From Caulobacteraceae bacterium (GTDB lineage Bacteria; Pseudomonadota; Alphaproteobacteria; Caulobacterales; Caulobacteraceae), in the NCBI GenBank assembly GCA_003136615.1, contig PLFA01000067.1:1-11192 (forward strand): a DNA stretch of 11,192 nucleotides. The letters run 5' to 3'. Position 1 is the first letter of the stretch; the number at the start of each line of letters is the position of its first letter. Shown here piece after piece: positions 1 through 7,374 of this stretch. The notes beneath the pieces were generated by a model, which was not told where the DNA came from, ran no database searches, and saw nothing but the letters and a program-made list of their open reading frames with translations. A program made the position numbers and the translations under genes.

Positions 1-1810
1 CCAGGCCGCAATAGGCCAGCAGCCGAGCGACCTCAGCCTGTGGCTCCCGCACCAGATCCTCATGGGTCACGCGGTGAACCCGGCCGGGCAAGACGTCGTC
101 GAAGTGAGCCATCAGGCTTGAATAATCGCGGTAGTAACGACCAATATCCGCCAGATCGGAGCCATAGGCCGCGCCCCGGGCGAAGTGCTGTTTGAAGATG
201 GAAAACCCGCAGGCCATGGCATCGCGCCGGGCGTCGATGATCTTGGCCCGGGGCAGGATGAGGCAGATCAGACCGAGCTGCATGACATTATTGGGCGCCT
301 TATCCACGAAGAAGGGTCGGCCCGTCCGGCGATAGGCGCGCGTTCGGCGCATATAGTCACCCCCGAGCGCCGCTAAGGTCTCGCCGGGCAAATCCGCCAA
401 TAGAGCCGGATAGGCCTCGTGCGCCGCCGCATCCCCGCCGGCGGTGAGTCCACGCGCGATGGTCATCAGGTCGGGCAGCTCGGAAAGGCCCTCCACGGCC
501 GAATGGCTCGCCAGGATCTGTTCGATCAGGGTTGAGCCGGAGCGTGGAAGCCCCACGACGAAAATGGGATCAGGCGAGGGGTCGCCGAAACGATTGCGGG
601 CGGCGAAGAATGCGGGCGTGAAGGTCTCAATGGATCGGCGCACGAAGGCGCGGTTGGCCTGCCAGTCGTAGGGCGCCCGAGCGCGGCGCAGGCCATTGGC
701 CTTGGCATAATGGTCCATGGCAGGACCATTGGCGCCTTCGTCCTCCAACGCCTTGCCCAACGCGAAGTGAAGGTGAGCGAGGTCGTCGTCGTCGGAGGCC
801 GGCGCGGCCAAGGCGGCCTCCATGGCTGAACGCTCGGAAGCTGAGAAGCGGAACACCTTGAGATCGGCCAGGCTCCAGTAGGCCTCACCCAGGTTTGGAG
901 CCCGAGCCAGGCTCTGGCGATAAGCGGCCACGGCGCCGGCCTGGTCGCCCAGGGCGCGCAGGACATGACCCTGGCCTAGCCAGAGTCGGGGTTGGTGAGG
1001 GTCGGCTGCCAGCGCGGCGTCGAAATCGGCCTTAGCGCCGTCATGGTCGCCGCTCTGGCGCCTCGCTTCGGCGCGCAAACCCAGAAACAGGCCGGTCCCC
1101 GGCGCCTGGACGAGGAGACGCTCTGCGTGGCTCAGGGCCTCCGTTGGCCTGCCTTGAAGGAGTTGCAGACGGACATAAGCCTGGCGCGCGGCCATGAACT
1201 CGGGCGCGCTCTCCAACAGGGGCCATAACAACGCCTCTGCGCTGGCCAGAGCCCCTAGGCTCAGCGCCGCGTCGGCCAGCAGACGTACCGCCGTCGGGTC
1301 GGTGGGGTGCAAGTCGAAGCGCCCTTTGAGGATGGACTCCGCCGTTGCTTGATCGCCCGCAATCAAAGCCTCGACACCCCGCCTGAAGAAAGCGTCGCTT
1401 AAGGAGCCCGGCGTCGCGCGGCCCTGGGCCTCGGCCGAGCCCTTGTGATCGCCCTGAATGGCCAACTGGTCCCCCAGAGCGTGCAGCGCCAGGGACGATT
1501 GCGGGTTGAGCACGGCGGCGCGGCCAAGATGGGCGATGGCGGCAGCGGTCTCGCCGAGGGCGGCGAAGGCGGCGCCCAGTTCGAATTGTATGCCCCAAGC
1601 GGCCGGGGCCTGACGGACAAGGGGCGTCAAAGCGGCTACCGCGTTCCCGGGATCACCAGACCGTCGCAAAGCCGCGCCCAGAAGAAGTCGCGCCTCGGGC
1701 TGCGCCGGCGCCCAGGCAAGAACCTCCCGCGCCATGGCCGCCGCCGCACCGGGCTCCGAGCCGAGCAAGCCCCGCGCCTTGGCCAGAAGGGCGGCGAGCT
1801 CAGGCGGCAC
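1..1810 (-). CDS. TPR-repeat sulfotransferase family protein (partial, C-terminus beyond left edge)
   Basis: The reading frame is open for 603 codons from a GTG at 1810 to the window edge, with no stop. Residues about 1-380 are Ala/Leu-rich helical repeats of tetratricopeptide type (for example DHDGAKADFDAALAADP near 255-271 and AGAVAAYRQSLARAP near 291-305). Residues about 413-603 are a Sulfotransfer_3-type domain. It shows the 5'-phosphosulfate loop GLPRSGSTLIEQIL (420-433), FFVDKAPNN (500-508), the 3'-phosphate region DARRDAMACGFS (526-537) and HEDLVREP (583-590). The family transfers sulfate from PAPS to an acceptor; the acceptor cannot be read from sequence. There is no signal peptide, so it is probably cytosolic. 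Perhaps the last 60-90 residues are missing. The GTG start is supported by AAGGAGG 10 nt upstream. The gene follows purU by 15 nt, so the two are probably co-transcribed. Domain assignment is firm; substrate and role are unknown. Confidence 0.88.
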   Translation of the reverse strand, partial: MPPELAALLAKARGLLGSEPGAAAAMAREVLAWAPAQPEARLLLGAALRRSGDPGNAVAALTPLVRQAPAAWGIQFELGAAFAALGETAAAIAHLGRAAVLNPQSSLALHALGDQLAIQGDHKGSAEAQGRATPGSLSDAFFRRGVEALIAGDQATAESILKGRFDLHPTDPTAVRLLADAALSLGALASAEALLWPLLESAPEFMAARQAYVRLQLLQGRPTEALSHAERLLVQAPGTGLFLGLRAEARRQSGDHDGAKADFDAALAADPHQPRLWLGQGHVLRALGDQAGAVAAYRQSLARAPNLGEAYWSLADLKVFRFSASERSAMEAALAAPASDDDDLAHLHFALGKALEDEGANGPAMDHYAKANGLRRARAPYDWQANRAFVRRSIETFTPAFFAARNRFGDPSPDPIFVVGLPRSGSTLIEQILASHSAVEGLSELPDLMTIARGLTAGGDAAAHEAYPALLADLPGETLAALGGDYMRRTRAYRRTGRPFFVDKAPNNVMQLGLICLILPRAKIIDARRDAMACGFSIFKQHFARGAAYGSDLADIGRYYRDYSSLMAHFDDVLPGRVHRVTHEDLVREPQAEVARLLAYCGL

Positions 1811-1820
1811 GGCCTTCCTC

Positions 1821-1827
1821 CCTCCTT
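1821..1827 (-). promoter_or_regulatory. Ribosome binding site of the TPR-sulfotransferase, overlapping the purU stop
   Basis: On the minus strand this reads AAGGAGG, followed by a second purine run (GAGGAAGG) and then the GTG at 1810. It overlaps the TAA of purU (1826-1828). The match to the anti-Shine-Dalgarno sequence is near perfect. It fixes the GTG start and suggests translational coupling with purU. Confidence 0.7.
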
Positions 1828-2692
1828 ATGAAAACACCACCGTCTTGTGCCCGTTGATCAGAACCCGGCGTTCCACGTGCCAGAGGACCGCGCGGGCCAG
1901 AACCTGGCATTCCACGTCGCGGCCGATCTGTACCAGATCGTCGGGCATTTGGCTGTGATCCACCCTCTGCGAACCCTGTTCGATGATCGGCCCCTCATCA
2001 AGGTCGGTGGTCACATAGTGGGCCGTCGCGCCGATGATCTTCACCCCCCGCTCGAACGCCTGGTGATAGGGCTTGGCGCCTTTAAAGCTGGGAAGGAACG
2101 AGTGGTGGATGTTGATGCACCGCCCGCTCAGGGCCGCGCAGAGCTCTGGCGAGAGGATTTGCATATAGCGCGCCAGCACGACCAGATCGGCGTTGAGCTC
2201 GGCGATCAGGTCCAGGAACTGCGCCTCTTGCGCGGGCTTGGTCGTCTTGGTGATGGGCAAGTAGTGAAAGGGGATGCCGCTCCACTCGACGAAGGAGCGC
2301 ATGTCTTCGTGATTGGACATCACGCCGACGATCTCCACCGGCAGGGCGCCGCTGCGCCAGCGGTGCATGAGGTCATAGAGACAGTGGCCAAACTTGGAGA
2401 CGGCGATCAGAACCCGGGGCCTCACCTCTCCATCATGCAGGGCCCAGGACATGGCGTATCGTCCGGCGATTGGCCCAAAGCCTTCGCGCAGCGCGTCCAG
2501 CGGCGGCATGGCGGGGCCATCGGGTCGAAAGACCGTACGCATGTAGAATTCGCCGGTCATAGGGTCATGAAACTGGTGGGATTCGGTGATCGAGGCGTCA
2601 TGGTCCGCCAGATAGCCGGACACCGCCGCGACCACGCCCTTGCGGTCGGGGCACTTCAGAATGAGGATGAAATGAGGGCCGGCCGATTTCAC
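1826..2692 (-). CDS. purU: Formyltetrahydrofolate deformylase PurU
   Basis: Hydrolyses 10-formyl-THF to formate and THF in the cytosol, balancing the one-carbon folate pool. With the GTG start at 2692 the protein has 288 residues, the usual PurU size. Residues about 8-85 are the N-terminal ACT domain (FILILKCPDRKGVVAAVSGY, then MTGEFYMRT). Residues about 92-270 are the formyltransferase fold, with INIHHSFLPSFKGAKPYHQA (193-212) and ATAHYVTTDLDEGPII (222-237). By comparison with the glycinamide ribonucleotide transformylase fold, Asn194, His196 and Asp232 are the catalytic triad. Start choice: the GTG has GGAG 8 nt upstream. An in-frame TTG at 2722 would add ten residues (298 aa) but has no Shine-Dalgarno. 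It is divergent from soxB, whose product forms methylene-THF, and leads into the sulfotransferase. The family call is nearly certain; only the start is open. Confidence 0.95.
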   Translation of the reverse strand: MKSAGPHFILILKCPDRKGVVAAVSGYLADHDASITESHQFHDPMTGEFYMRTVFRPDGPAMPPLDALREGFGPIAGRYAMSWALHDGEVRPRVLIAVSKFGHCLYDLMHRWRSGALPVEIVGVMSNHEDMRSFVEWSGIPFHYLPITKTTKPAQEAQFLDLIAELNADLVVLARYMQILSPELCAALSGRCINIHHSFLPSFKGAKPYHQAFERGVKIIGATAHYVTTDLDEGPIIEQGSQRVDHSQMPDDLVQIGRDVECQVLARAVLWHVERRVLINGHKTVVFS

Positions 2693-2700
2693 GCCATGGT

Positions 2701-2704
2701 CTCC
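2701..2704 (-). promoter_or_regulatory. Probable ribosome binding site of purU
   Basis: GGAG on the minus strand, 8 nt before the GTG at 2692. The competing TTG start at 2722 has no purine-rich element at a usable distance, so this short motif favours the GTG. Confidence 0.5.
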
Positions 2705-2724
2705 AGATTGGGCGGACGCCAACA

Positions 2725-2738
2725 GGACATTATGGTCC
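2725..2738. repeat. Short inverted repeat GGAC-N6-GTCC upstream of purU
   Basis: GGAC (2725-2728) and GTCC (2735-2738) are perfect inverted arms around ATTATG. The site lies just upstream of the purU start, where an operator could sit. Four-base arms are short enough to arise by chance, and no regulator is encoded next to it. Confidence 0.2.
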
Positions 2739-2814
2739 CATTTGGCGAATCTAATTTCCTGAGTGTGCGATCTCTTTTTGCCGCTGGCGCGAGAGGCAAG
2801 GGCGCTTCAGAACC

Positions 2815-2842
2815 TTGACCGCATCCTGAACGTCGCCAGAGC
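2815..2842 (+). promoter_or_regulatory. Candidate sigma-70-type promoter of the soxBDAG operon
   Basis: TTGACCG (2815-2821), a 13-nt spacer, then GCCAGAGC (2835-2842). This resembles the housekeeping promoter pattern described for Caulobacter (TTGACGS, 10-14 nt, GCTANAWC), with one mismatch in the first box and two in the second. Transcription would begin near 2848-2850 and leave a leader of about 45 nt before soxB. It is a pattern match by eye only. Confidence 0.3.
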
Positions 2843-2852
2843 TGTGTCTTTA

Positions 2853-2863
2853 GAAAGCCTTTC
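2853..2863. repeat. Short palindrome GAAAG-C-CTTTC before soxB
   Basis: A perfect 5-bp inverted repeat with a single-base centre at 2858, just downstream of the candidate promoter. An operator here would block or modulate the sox transcript. It is small and could be chance. Confidence 0.2.
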
Positions 2864-2893
2864 AATGGCCAGAACCGGAGTCTCGGCGCGGAT

Positions 2894-4162
2894 ATGCCTG
2901 GCGCCATGAAAGGCTATTCGGCGCTCGCGCTGCTGAAGGGCGGGTTTAACGGCCACAAATCCTGGCCTCGCGCTTGGCGCGCGCCGGAACCCAAGGCCTT
3001 CTATGACGTGGTGATTGTCGGCGGCGGCGGCCACGGTCTGGCGACGGCCTATTACCTCGCCAAGGTCCATGGAGTGCGCCGTGTCGCCGTGCTGGAAAAG
3101 AGCTGGATCGGGGGCGGCAATACCGGGCGTAACACCACGATCGTGCGCTCCAACTATCGGCTGCCCCAGATGCAGACGTTTCTGGAACTCTCCCTCAAGC
3201 TCTGGGAGGGCCTTTCCCAGGAGCTCAACTATAATCTGATGTTCAGTCAGCGCGGCGCGCTGCTGCTCGGCCATTCAGATTCCGACATGACACGGTTGGC
3301 CGAGCTGGGAGACTCCCTGCTCACCAACGGTATCGACGCCAAGCGGCTCAGCCGCGAGCAGGTGGCCCGCCTCGTGCCCCTCCTCGATATGTCGCCAGAC
3401 GCGCGGTTCCCCGTCCACGGCGGCCTGATCCAGCCGCGTGGCGGGACGGCGCGGCACGACGCCGTCGCCTGGGGCTATGCCAGGGCGGCGGACGCGCTGG
3501 GCGTCGACGTGATCCAGAACTGTGAGGTCACGGGCATCGATATCCAGGGCGGAAAGACCGTTGGCGTGCAGACCACAAAGGGCGCCATCGGCGCCGACCG
3601 GGTCGCCATCTGCGTCGCCGGCGACTCCAGCACCGTGGCGGCCATGGCGGGCCTGCGCCTGCCCATCGAATCCCACATGCTGCAGGCCTTCGTCTCCGAG
3701 CCGGTGAAGCCCATGATCAATACAGTGATCATGTCGCGGTCGATCCACTGCTATATTAGCCAGTCGGACAAGGGCGAGATCGTTCTGGGTGGCGATCCGG
3801 ACCTCTATCCCAGCTATTCGAAGCGCGGCATTCCCATGCGCATCGAGGAGGTGGCTGGCCAGGCTATAGGCCTCGTCCCGGCCCTTTCACGCCTGCGCAT
3901 GCTGCGCTGCTGGAGCGGCGTCACCGATATGAGCTTCGACGGCGCCCCGATCATCGGCAAGACGCCGGTGGAGAACCTCTATCTCAATGGCGGCTGGTGC
4001 TATGGTGGGTTCAAAGCGACTCCGGGCTCCGGCTTTGTCTATGCCCATACCCTCGCCACAGGCGCGCCCCATCCGGCGAATGCGCCGTTTGGCCTGGAGC
4101 GTTTCGCCTCTGGCGCCACCATCGACGAGGCCGCCAGCGGCCCACAACCCCAGTCGCGATAG
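2894..4162 (+). CDS. soxB: Sarcosine oxidase beta subunit-like flavoprotein SoxB
   Basis: Catalytic flavin subunit of a heterotetrameric N-methyl amino acid oxidase or dehydrogenase; it oxidises the N-methyl group of sarcosine or a similar amine. At 422 residues it is close to the family's usual size. Residues 38-56 (DVVIVGGGGHGLATAYYLA) are the FAD dinucleotide fold, followed by WIGGGNTGRNTTIVRSNY (71-88). GGTARHDAVAWGYA (183-196) contains His188, matching the histidine that carries covalent FMN in characterised SoxB. YISQSDKGEIVLGGD (287-301) and GGFKATPGSG (371-380) are further family blocks. There is no signal peptide, so it is cytosolic. ATG 2894 has GGAG 13 nt upstream; ATG 2906 (MKGYSALALL) matches the usual family N-terminus better and is a real alternative. 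It is the first gene of soxBDAG. Several positions (LGGDPDLYPSYSK, NGGWCYGGFKATPGSG) differ from typical sarcosine oxidases, so an N-methylglutamate or other substrate is possible. Confidence 0.93.
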   Translation: MPGAMKGYSALALLKGGFNGHKSWPRAWRAPEPKAFYDVVIVGGGGHGLATAYYLAKVHGVRRVAVLEKSWIGGGNTGRNTTIVRSNYRLPQMQTFLELSLKLWEGLSQELNYNLMFSQRGALLLGHSDSDMTRLAELGDSLLTNGIDAKRLSREQVARLVPLLDMSPDARFPVHGGLIQPRGGTARHDAVAWGYARAADALGVDVIQNCEVTGIDIQGGKTVGVQTTKGAIGADRVAICVAGDSSTVAAMAGLRLPIESHMLQAFVSEPVKPMINTVIMSRSIHCYISQSDKGEIVLGGDPDLYPSYSKRGIPMRIEEVAGQAIGLVPALSRLRMLRCWSGVTDMSFDGAPIIGKTPVENLYLNGGWCYGGFKATPGSGFVYAHTLATGAPHPANAPFGLERFASGATIDEAASGPQPQSR

Positions 4163-4171
4163 GCGCCGGAC

Positions 4172-4429
4172 ATGTTCCTGATTGCCTGTCCTCACTGCGG
4201 CCCCCGTTCCCAGGCGGAGTTCGTCTATGAGCGCGCGGAGGAGGCCGTGGCCTACCCCGACGGGACGCCACAAGAGACCCTCGCAGCGCTCTATACACGC
4301 GCCAACCCTAGAGATTTCGCCTGGGAGCTGTGGCGCCATGCCTATGGTTGCCGGGGCTGGATCCGGATGCGCCGACACAGAACCACCCACGAGATCGCTG
4401 AGATCGAAGCGGTTGGGGCGAGACTGTGA
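4172..4429 (+). CDS. soxD: Sarcosine oxidase delta subunit-like protein SoxD
   Basis: Small zinc-binding subunit of the heterotetrameric enzyme, 85 residues; family members run from about 85 to 100. It begins MFLIACPHCG, with Cys6 and Cys9 forming the first half of the zinc site, and continues to ELWRHAYGCRGW, where His56 and Cys60 complete it. Its role is structural, bridging the large subunits; no catalytic activity is expected. It lies 9 nt after soxB, and its TGA stop overlaps the GTG start of soxA. No clear Shine-Dalgarno precedes it, so translation probably relies on coupling to soxB. Confidence 0.9.
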   Translation: MFLIACPHCGPRSQAEFVYERAEEAVAYPDGTPQETLAALYTRANPRDFAWELWRHAYGCRGWIRMRRHRTTHEIAEIEAVGARL

Positions 4430-7374
4430 GCACACCTGCACGCCTCTCCGCCGGCGGTATGATCGACCGTGATCGGGGCATCGCCTTCACCTTCGATGGC
4501 CGCACGTACGAGGGCTATCCCGGCGACACCCTGGCCTCGGCGCTCCTGGCCCAGGGCGTCCACCTGATGGGGCGCAGCTTCAAATATCACCGGCCGCGCG
4601 GGGTCATGGCGGCGGGAGTCGAGGAGCCCAACGCGCTGGTGGGGGTGGGAACGGGGGGGCGGTTCGAGCCCAACACCCGCGCCACCGACCTCTTCATCTA
4701 CGAGGGGCTGAAGGCCGTTAGCCAAAACCGCTGGCCAAGTCTTGGTTTAGACATCGGCGCCGCCAATAGCCTGATCGCGCGCTTCATCCCGGCGGGCTTT
4801 TACTACAAGACCTTCATCGGGCCGCCCTGGCTGTGGAAAATCTATGAGCATGTGATTCGCCAGGCCGCGGGCCTGGGCGCGGCGCCGAACGCCGCCGAAG
4901 CCGACGCCTTCGAGCACCGGGCGGCGTTCTGCGACGTGCTCGTGGTGGGCTCTGGGCCGGCGGGTCTCGCCGCGGCCCTGGCGGCGTCCGAGGCGGGCGC
5001 GCGGGTCATCCTGGCCGAGCAAGATATTCGGCTCGGCGGCGCCCTGCTGCGAGATCCCGCCACGCTGGACGGCCTCTCGGCCTTGGACTGGATCGCTGAG
5101 GCTGAAGCGCGGCTTAAGACCCTGGGCGCGCGAATACTGACGCGCACCACGGCCATGGGCTACTATGACCATAACCAGCTCACCCTCATCGAGCGGCGAG
5201 TTGAGGCGGGCCAGACTCCGGGGCCTGGAGGTCTTGCCCAACGCCTCTGGCGGGTGCGGGCGGGCAAGGTCGTCATCGCCGCCGGCGCCAGTGAGCGGCC
5301 CGTGCTCTTTTCCAACAATGACCGTCCCGGCGTCATGCTGGCCCAGGCCGCACGGTCCTATCGGCGCCGGTTTGGCGTTCTGCCCGGCCGCCGGGCGATC
5401 ATCGCGACGAATAATGACGACGCCTATCGGACGGCTCTGGATCTGGCCGAGGCGGGCGCGGAAATCGTGGCAATTCTGGATAGCCGTCCATTGGCGGACA
5501 GTCCCATTTGCCAGGCGGCCCGGGCGAAGTTCCGCGCGCATCTGGACGCCCGTCTGGTTGCCGCCCTGGGGTCCAAGCGCGTCAACGGCGCGACCGCCGT
5601 GGTGGCGGGCCGGACGATCAGTGTGGAGGGCGACCTGATCGCCGTCTCGGGTGGGTTTACACCGCTGGTCCACCTTCACATGCAGGCCGGGGGCGCGCTC
5701 GATTGGAATGACGCGGGCGGCGCTTTCACCCCCGGCGCCGGTCGCCAAGGACAGATCAGCGCGGGGGCGGCGGCGAGACGCGAGGGTCTGTCCGAGGTCC
5801 TGGCCGACGGCGCCCGGGCAGGTGGCGAAGCTGCGTCAGCCCTGGGCTTCCGCAGCGGAACGGCCCGCGAGGCGCCGATCGCCGCCACGGCCTTCGATGC
5901 GCCGCACCACACCCTCGCCCGCTTCGAAACGGCGCCCGGGGTCAATCTCAAGACGGCCTTTGTGGACACCCAGAACGATGTCACCGCCGCCGATATCGAT
6001 CTGGCCTGGCGGGAGGGCTACCGCTCGGTGGAGCATCTTAAGCGGTACACTACGCTTGGCATGGCGACGGACCAGGGCAAGTCAAGCAACATCCTGGGCC
6101 TGGCCCGCCTGGCGGCGGCCGAGGGGCGAACCGTGCCCGAGGTCGGCCTCACGACGTTCCGCCCGCCCTTTACCCCGGTAACGCTCGGCGCCCTCGCCGG
6201 GGAAGCCACGGGGGCGGACATGGCGCCGCTACGCCGCACGCCGCTCTTCTCGGTCCACGCCGCGCTCAGTCCGCCCTGGCAGCCGGTGGGCTATTGGCAA
6301 AGGCCGAGGGCCTATCCGCGCCCCGGCGAAAGCCTCGCGGCGGCGGGCCTACGTGAGGCGCTATGCGTCCGCCAAAGCGTCGGGATGACCGATATCTCGA
6401 CCCTCGGCAAGTTTGAGATCGTCGGGCCCGACGCGGCGGCGTTTTTGGCGCGCATCTGCGCCACTCCCGTGGCGAAGCTGGCCGTGGGCCGGGGCCGCTA
6501 CACCTTCATGCTGCGCGAAGATGGCATGGTCGTCGATGACGGCACCCTCTGGCGGCTGGATGAGCACCGCTATCTTCTTACCAGTTCCACGGGCGGCGCC
6601 GACCGGATGCCGGCCCTGCTCTCCTACGTGCGCCACATTCTCGATCCGGGCCTCAAGGTCGCCTTCGCCAGCGTGCAGGAGCGGTGGGGCGCGGTGGCCG
6701 TGGCCGGCCCCGGGGCGGCGGCCGTGGTGAGGAGCCTGGGGCTGGAGCCGCCTGCCCATATGGGCCTGACGCGCGGGAGCGTGGACGCGGGTCAGGTTCT
6801 CGTCCTGGCGGCCAGCTATAGCGGCGAACGCGCCTTCGAGATCTACGCGCCGGCCCACGAATTGACGGACCTGTGGCGTCGCTTGGATACCGCCATCACC
6901 AGTGAGGGCGGGACGACCTACGGGCTCGAAGCCCTCGAACTTCTGCGCATCGAGAAGGGACATATCGAGACAGGGGCTGAGATTGACGGGCGGCGCACGC
7001 CGGGGGACCTCGACCTCCAACGGATGCTACGCGGCAAAGGCGGCTATGTCGGCGCCCCCGCTCTGGCGCGTCCCGCGCTCACCGATCCCCAGCGCTTGCG
7101 TTTCGTCGGTCTGGAGGCCGTGTCCGGCGCCCCGATTCCCGAAGGCGCTATGCTTCTGACGAAGGCGGCCGGCCGTCCGCACGGCCATGTGACTTCGGCG
7201 GGCCTCAGGCTGGACGGAAGCGGCGCGGGTATCGCGCTGAGTCTCCTGAAGGCGGGGCCCGAGCGGCTGGGCGAAACCCTGATTGCCGCATCGCCGAGCC
7301 GTGGCCGAAACGTTCTGGTCCGGGTGGTTTCCCCGGTCTTCCACGATCCTGAAGGGACGCGATACCGTGAATGA
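4426..7374 (+). CDS. soxA: Sarcosine oxidase alpha subunit-like protein SoxA
   Basis: Large subunit, 982 residues, matching the usual 950-1010. Residues about 15-95 form the cysteine-free ferredoxin-like domain (IAFTFDGRTYEGYPGDTLAS, then GRSFKYHRPRGV). Residues about 168-480 are a nucleotide-binding oxidoreductase domain with VVGSGPAGLAAALAA (173-187) and SNNDRPGVMLAQAARSY (296-312). VDTQNDVTAADIDLA and the RYTTLGMATDQGKSSN block (540-555) are strongly conserved in the family. Residues about 615-970 are a GcvT-like folate domain; REDGMVVDDGTLW (697-709) holds the aspartates of the THF site. Here formaldehyde released by SoxB is captured as 5,10-methylene-THF. The GTG start shares a 4-nt overlap (GTGA) with the soxD stop; an ATG at 4459 is a less likely start. 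The end overlaps soxG by 8 nt. The C-terminal part (GLRLDGSGAG instead of the usual folded consensus) is somewhat divergent. Confidence 0.94.
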   Translation: MSTPARLSAGGMIDRDRGIAFTFDGRTYEGYPGDTLASALLAQGVHLMGRSFKYHRPRGVMAAGVEEPNALVGVGTGGRFEPNTRATDLFIYEGLKAVSQNRWPSLGLDIGAANSLIARFIPAGFYYKTFIGPPWLWKIYEHVIRQAAGLGAAPNAAEADAFEHRAAFCDVLVVGSGPAGLAAALAASEAGARVILAEQDIRLGGALLRDPATLDGLSALDWIAEAEARLKTLGARILTRTTAMGYYDHNQLTLIERRVEAGQTPGPGGLAQRLWRVRAGKVVIAAGASERPVLFSNNDRPGVMLAQAARSYRRRFGVLPGRRAIIATNNDDAYRTALDLAEAGAEIVAILDSRPLADSPICQAARAKFRAHLDARLVAALGSKRVNGATAVVAGRTISVEGDLIAVSGGFTPLVHLHMQAGGALDWNDAGGAFTPGAGRQGQISAGAAARREGLSEVLADGARAGGEAASALGFRSGTAREAPIAATAFDAPHHTLARFETAPGVNLKTAFVDTQNDVTAADIDLAWREGYRSVEHLKRYTTLGMATDQGKSSNILGLARLAAAEGRTVPEVGLTTFRPPFTPVTLGALAGEATGADMAPLRRTPLFSVHAALSPPWQPVGYWQRPRAYPRPGESLAAAGLREALCVRQSVGMTDISTLGKFEIVGPDAAAFLARICATPVAKLAVGRGRYTFMLREDGMVVDDGTLWRLDEHRYLLTSSTGGADRMPALLSYVRHILDPGLKVAFASVQERWGAVAVAGPGAAAVVRSLGLEPPAHMGLTRGSVDAGQVLVLAASYSGERAFEIYAPAHELTDLWRRLDTAITSEGGTTYGLEALELLRIEKGHIETGAEIDGRRTPGDLDLQRMLRGKGGYVGAPALARPALTDPQRLRFVGLEAVSGAPIPEGAMLLTKAAGRPHGHVTSAGLRLDGSGAGIALSLLKAGPERLGETLIAASPSRGRNVLVRVVSPVFHDPEGTRYRE

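Larger units (their letters stand above)
2693..2893. other. Divergent intergenic control region between purU and soxB
   Basis: About 200 bp (171 bp if purU starts at the TTG at 2722) separating two divergent transcription units. It is somewhat more AT-rich than the flanking genes near 2740-2780 and 2845-2865. It must hold the promoters of both purU and the sox operon. I see one promoter-like pair facing soxB and two short inverted repeats, listed separately, but no convincing riboswitch, small gene or terminator. Short open frames crossing it have no family resemblance and no ribosome binding site. Confidence 0.6.

Noticed and set aside
1847..2818. 323-codon open frame on the plus strand opposite purU
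   Set aside because: It mirrors the purU coding frame in GC-rich DNA, has no recognisable domain, and purU is unmistakable on the other strand.
2761..2893. Possible glycine or folate riboswitch in the soxB leader
   Set aside because: I could not trace the conserved core or pairing of a glycine aptamer, the probable leader is only about 45 nt, and THF riboswitches are known mainly from Firmicutes.
4747..5748. 333-codon open frame on the minus strand within soxA
   Set aside because: Low-complexity Arg/Gly/Ala-rich translation typical of antisense frames in GC-rich genes; soxA is continuous and conserved through this stretch.
7283..7366. Upstream extension of soxG to an earlier in-frame start
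   Set aside because: It would overlap soxA by about 90 nt and its residues do not resemble the SoxG N-terminus; the GTG at 7367 at the soxA stop fits better.
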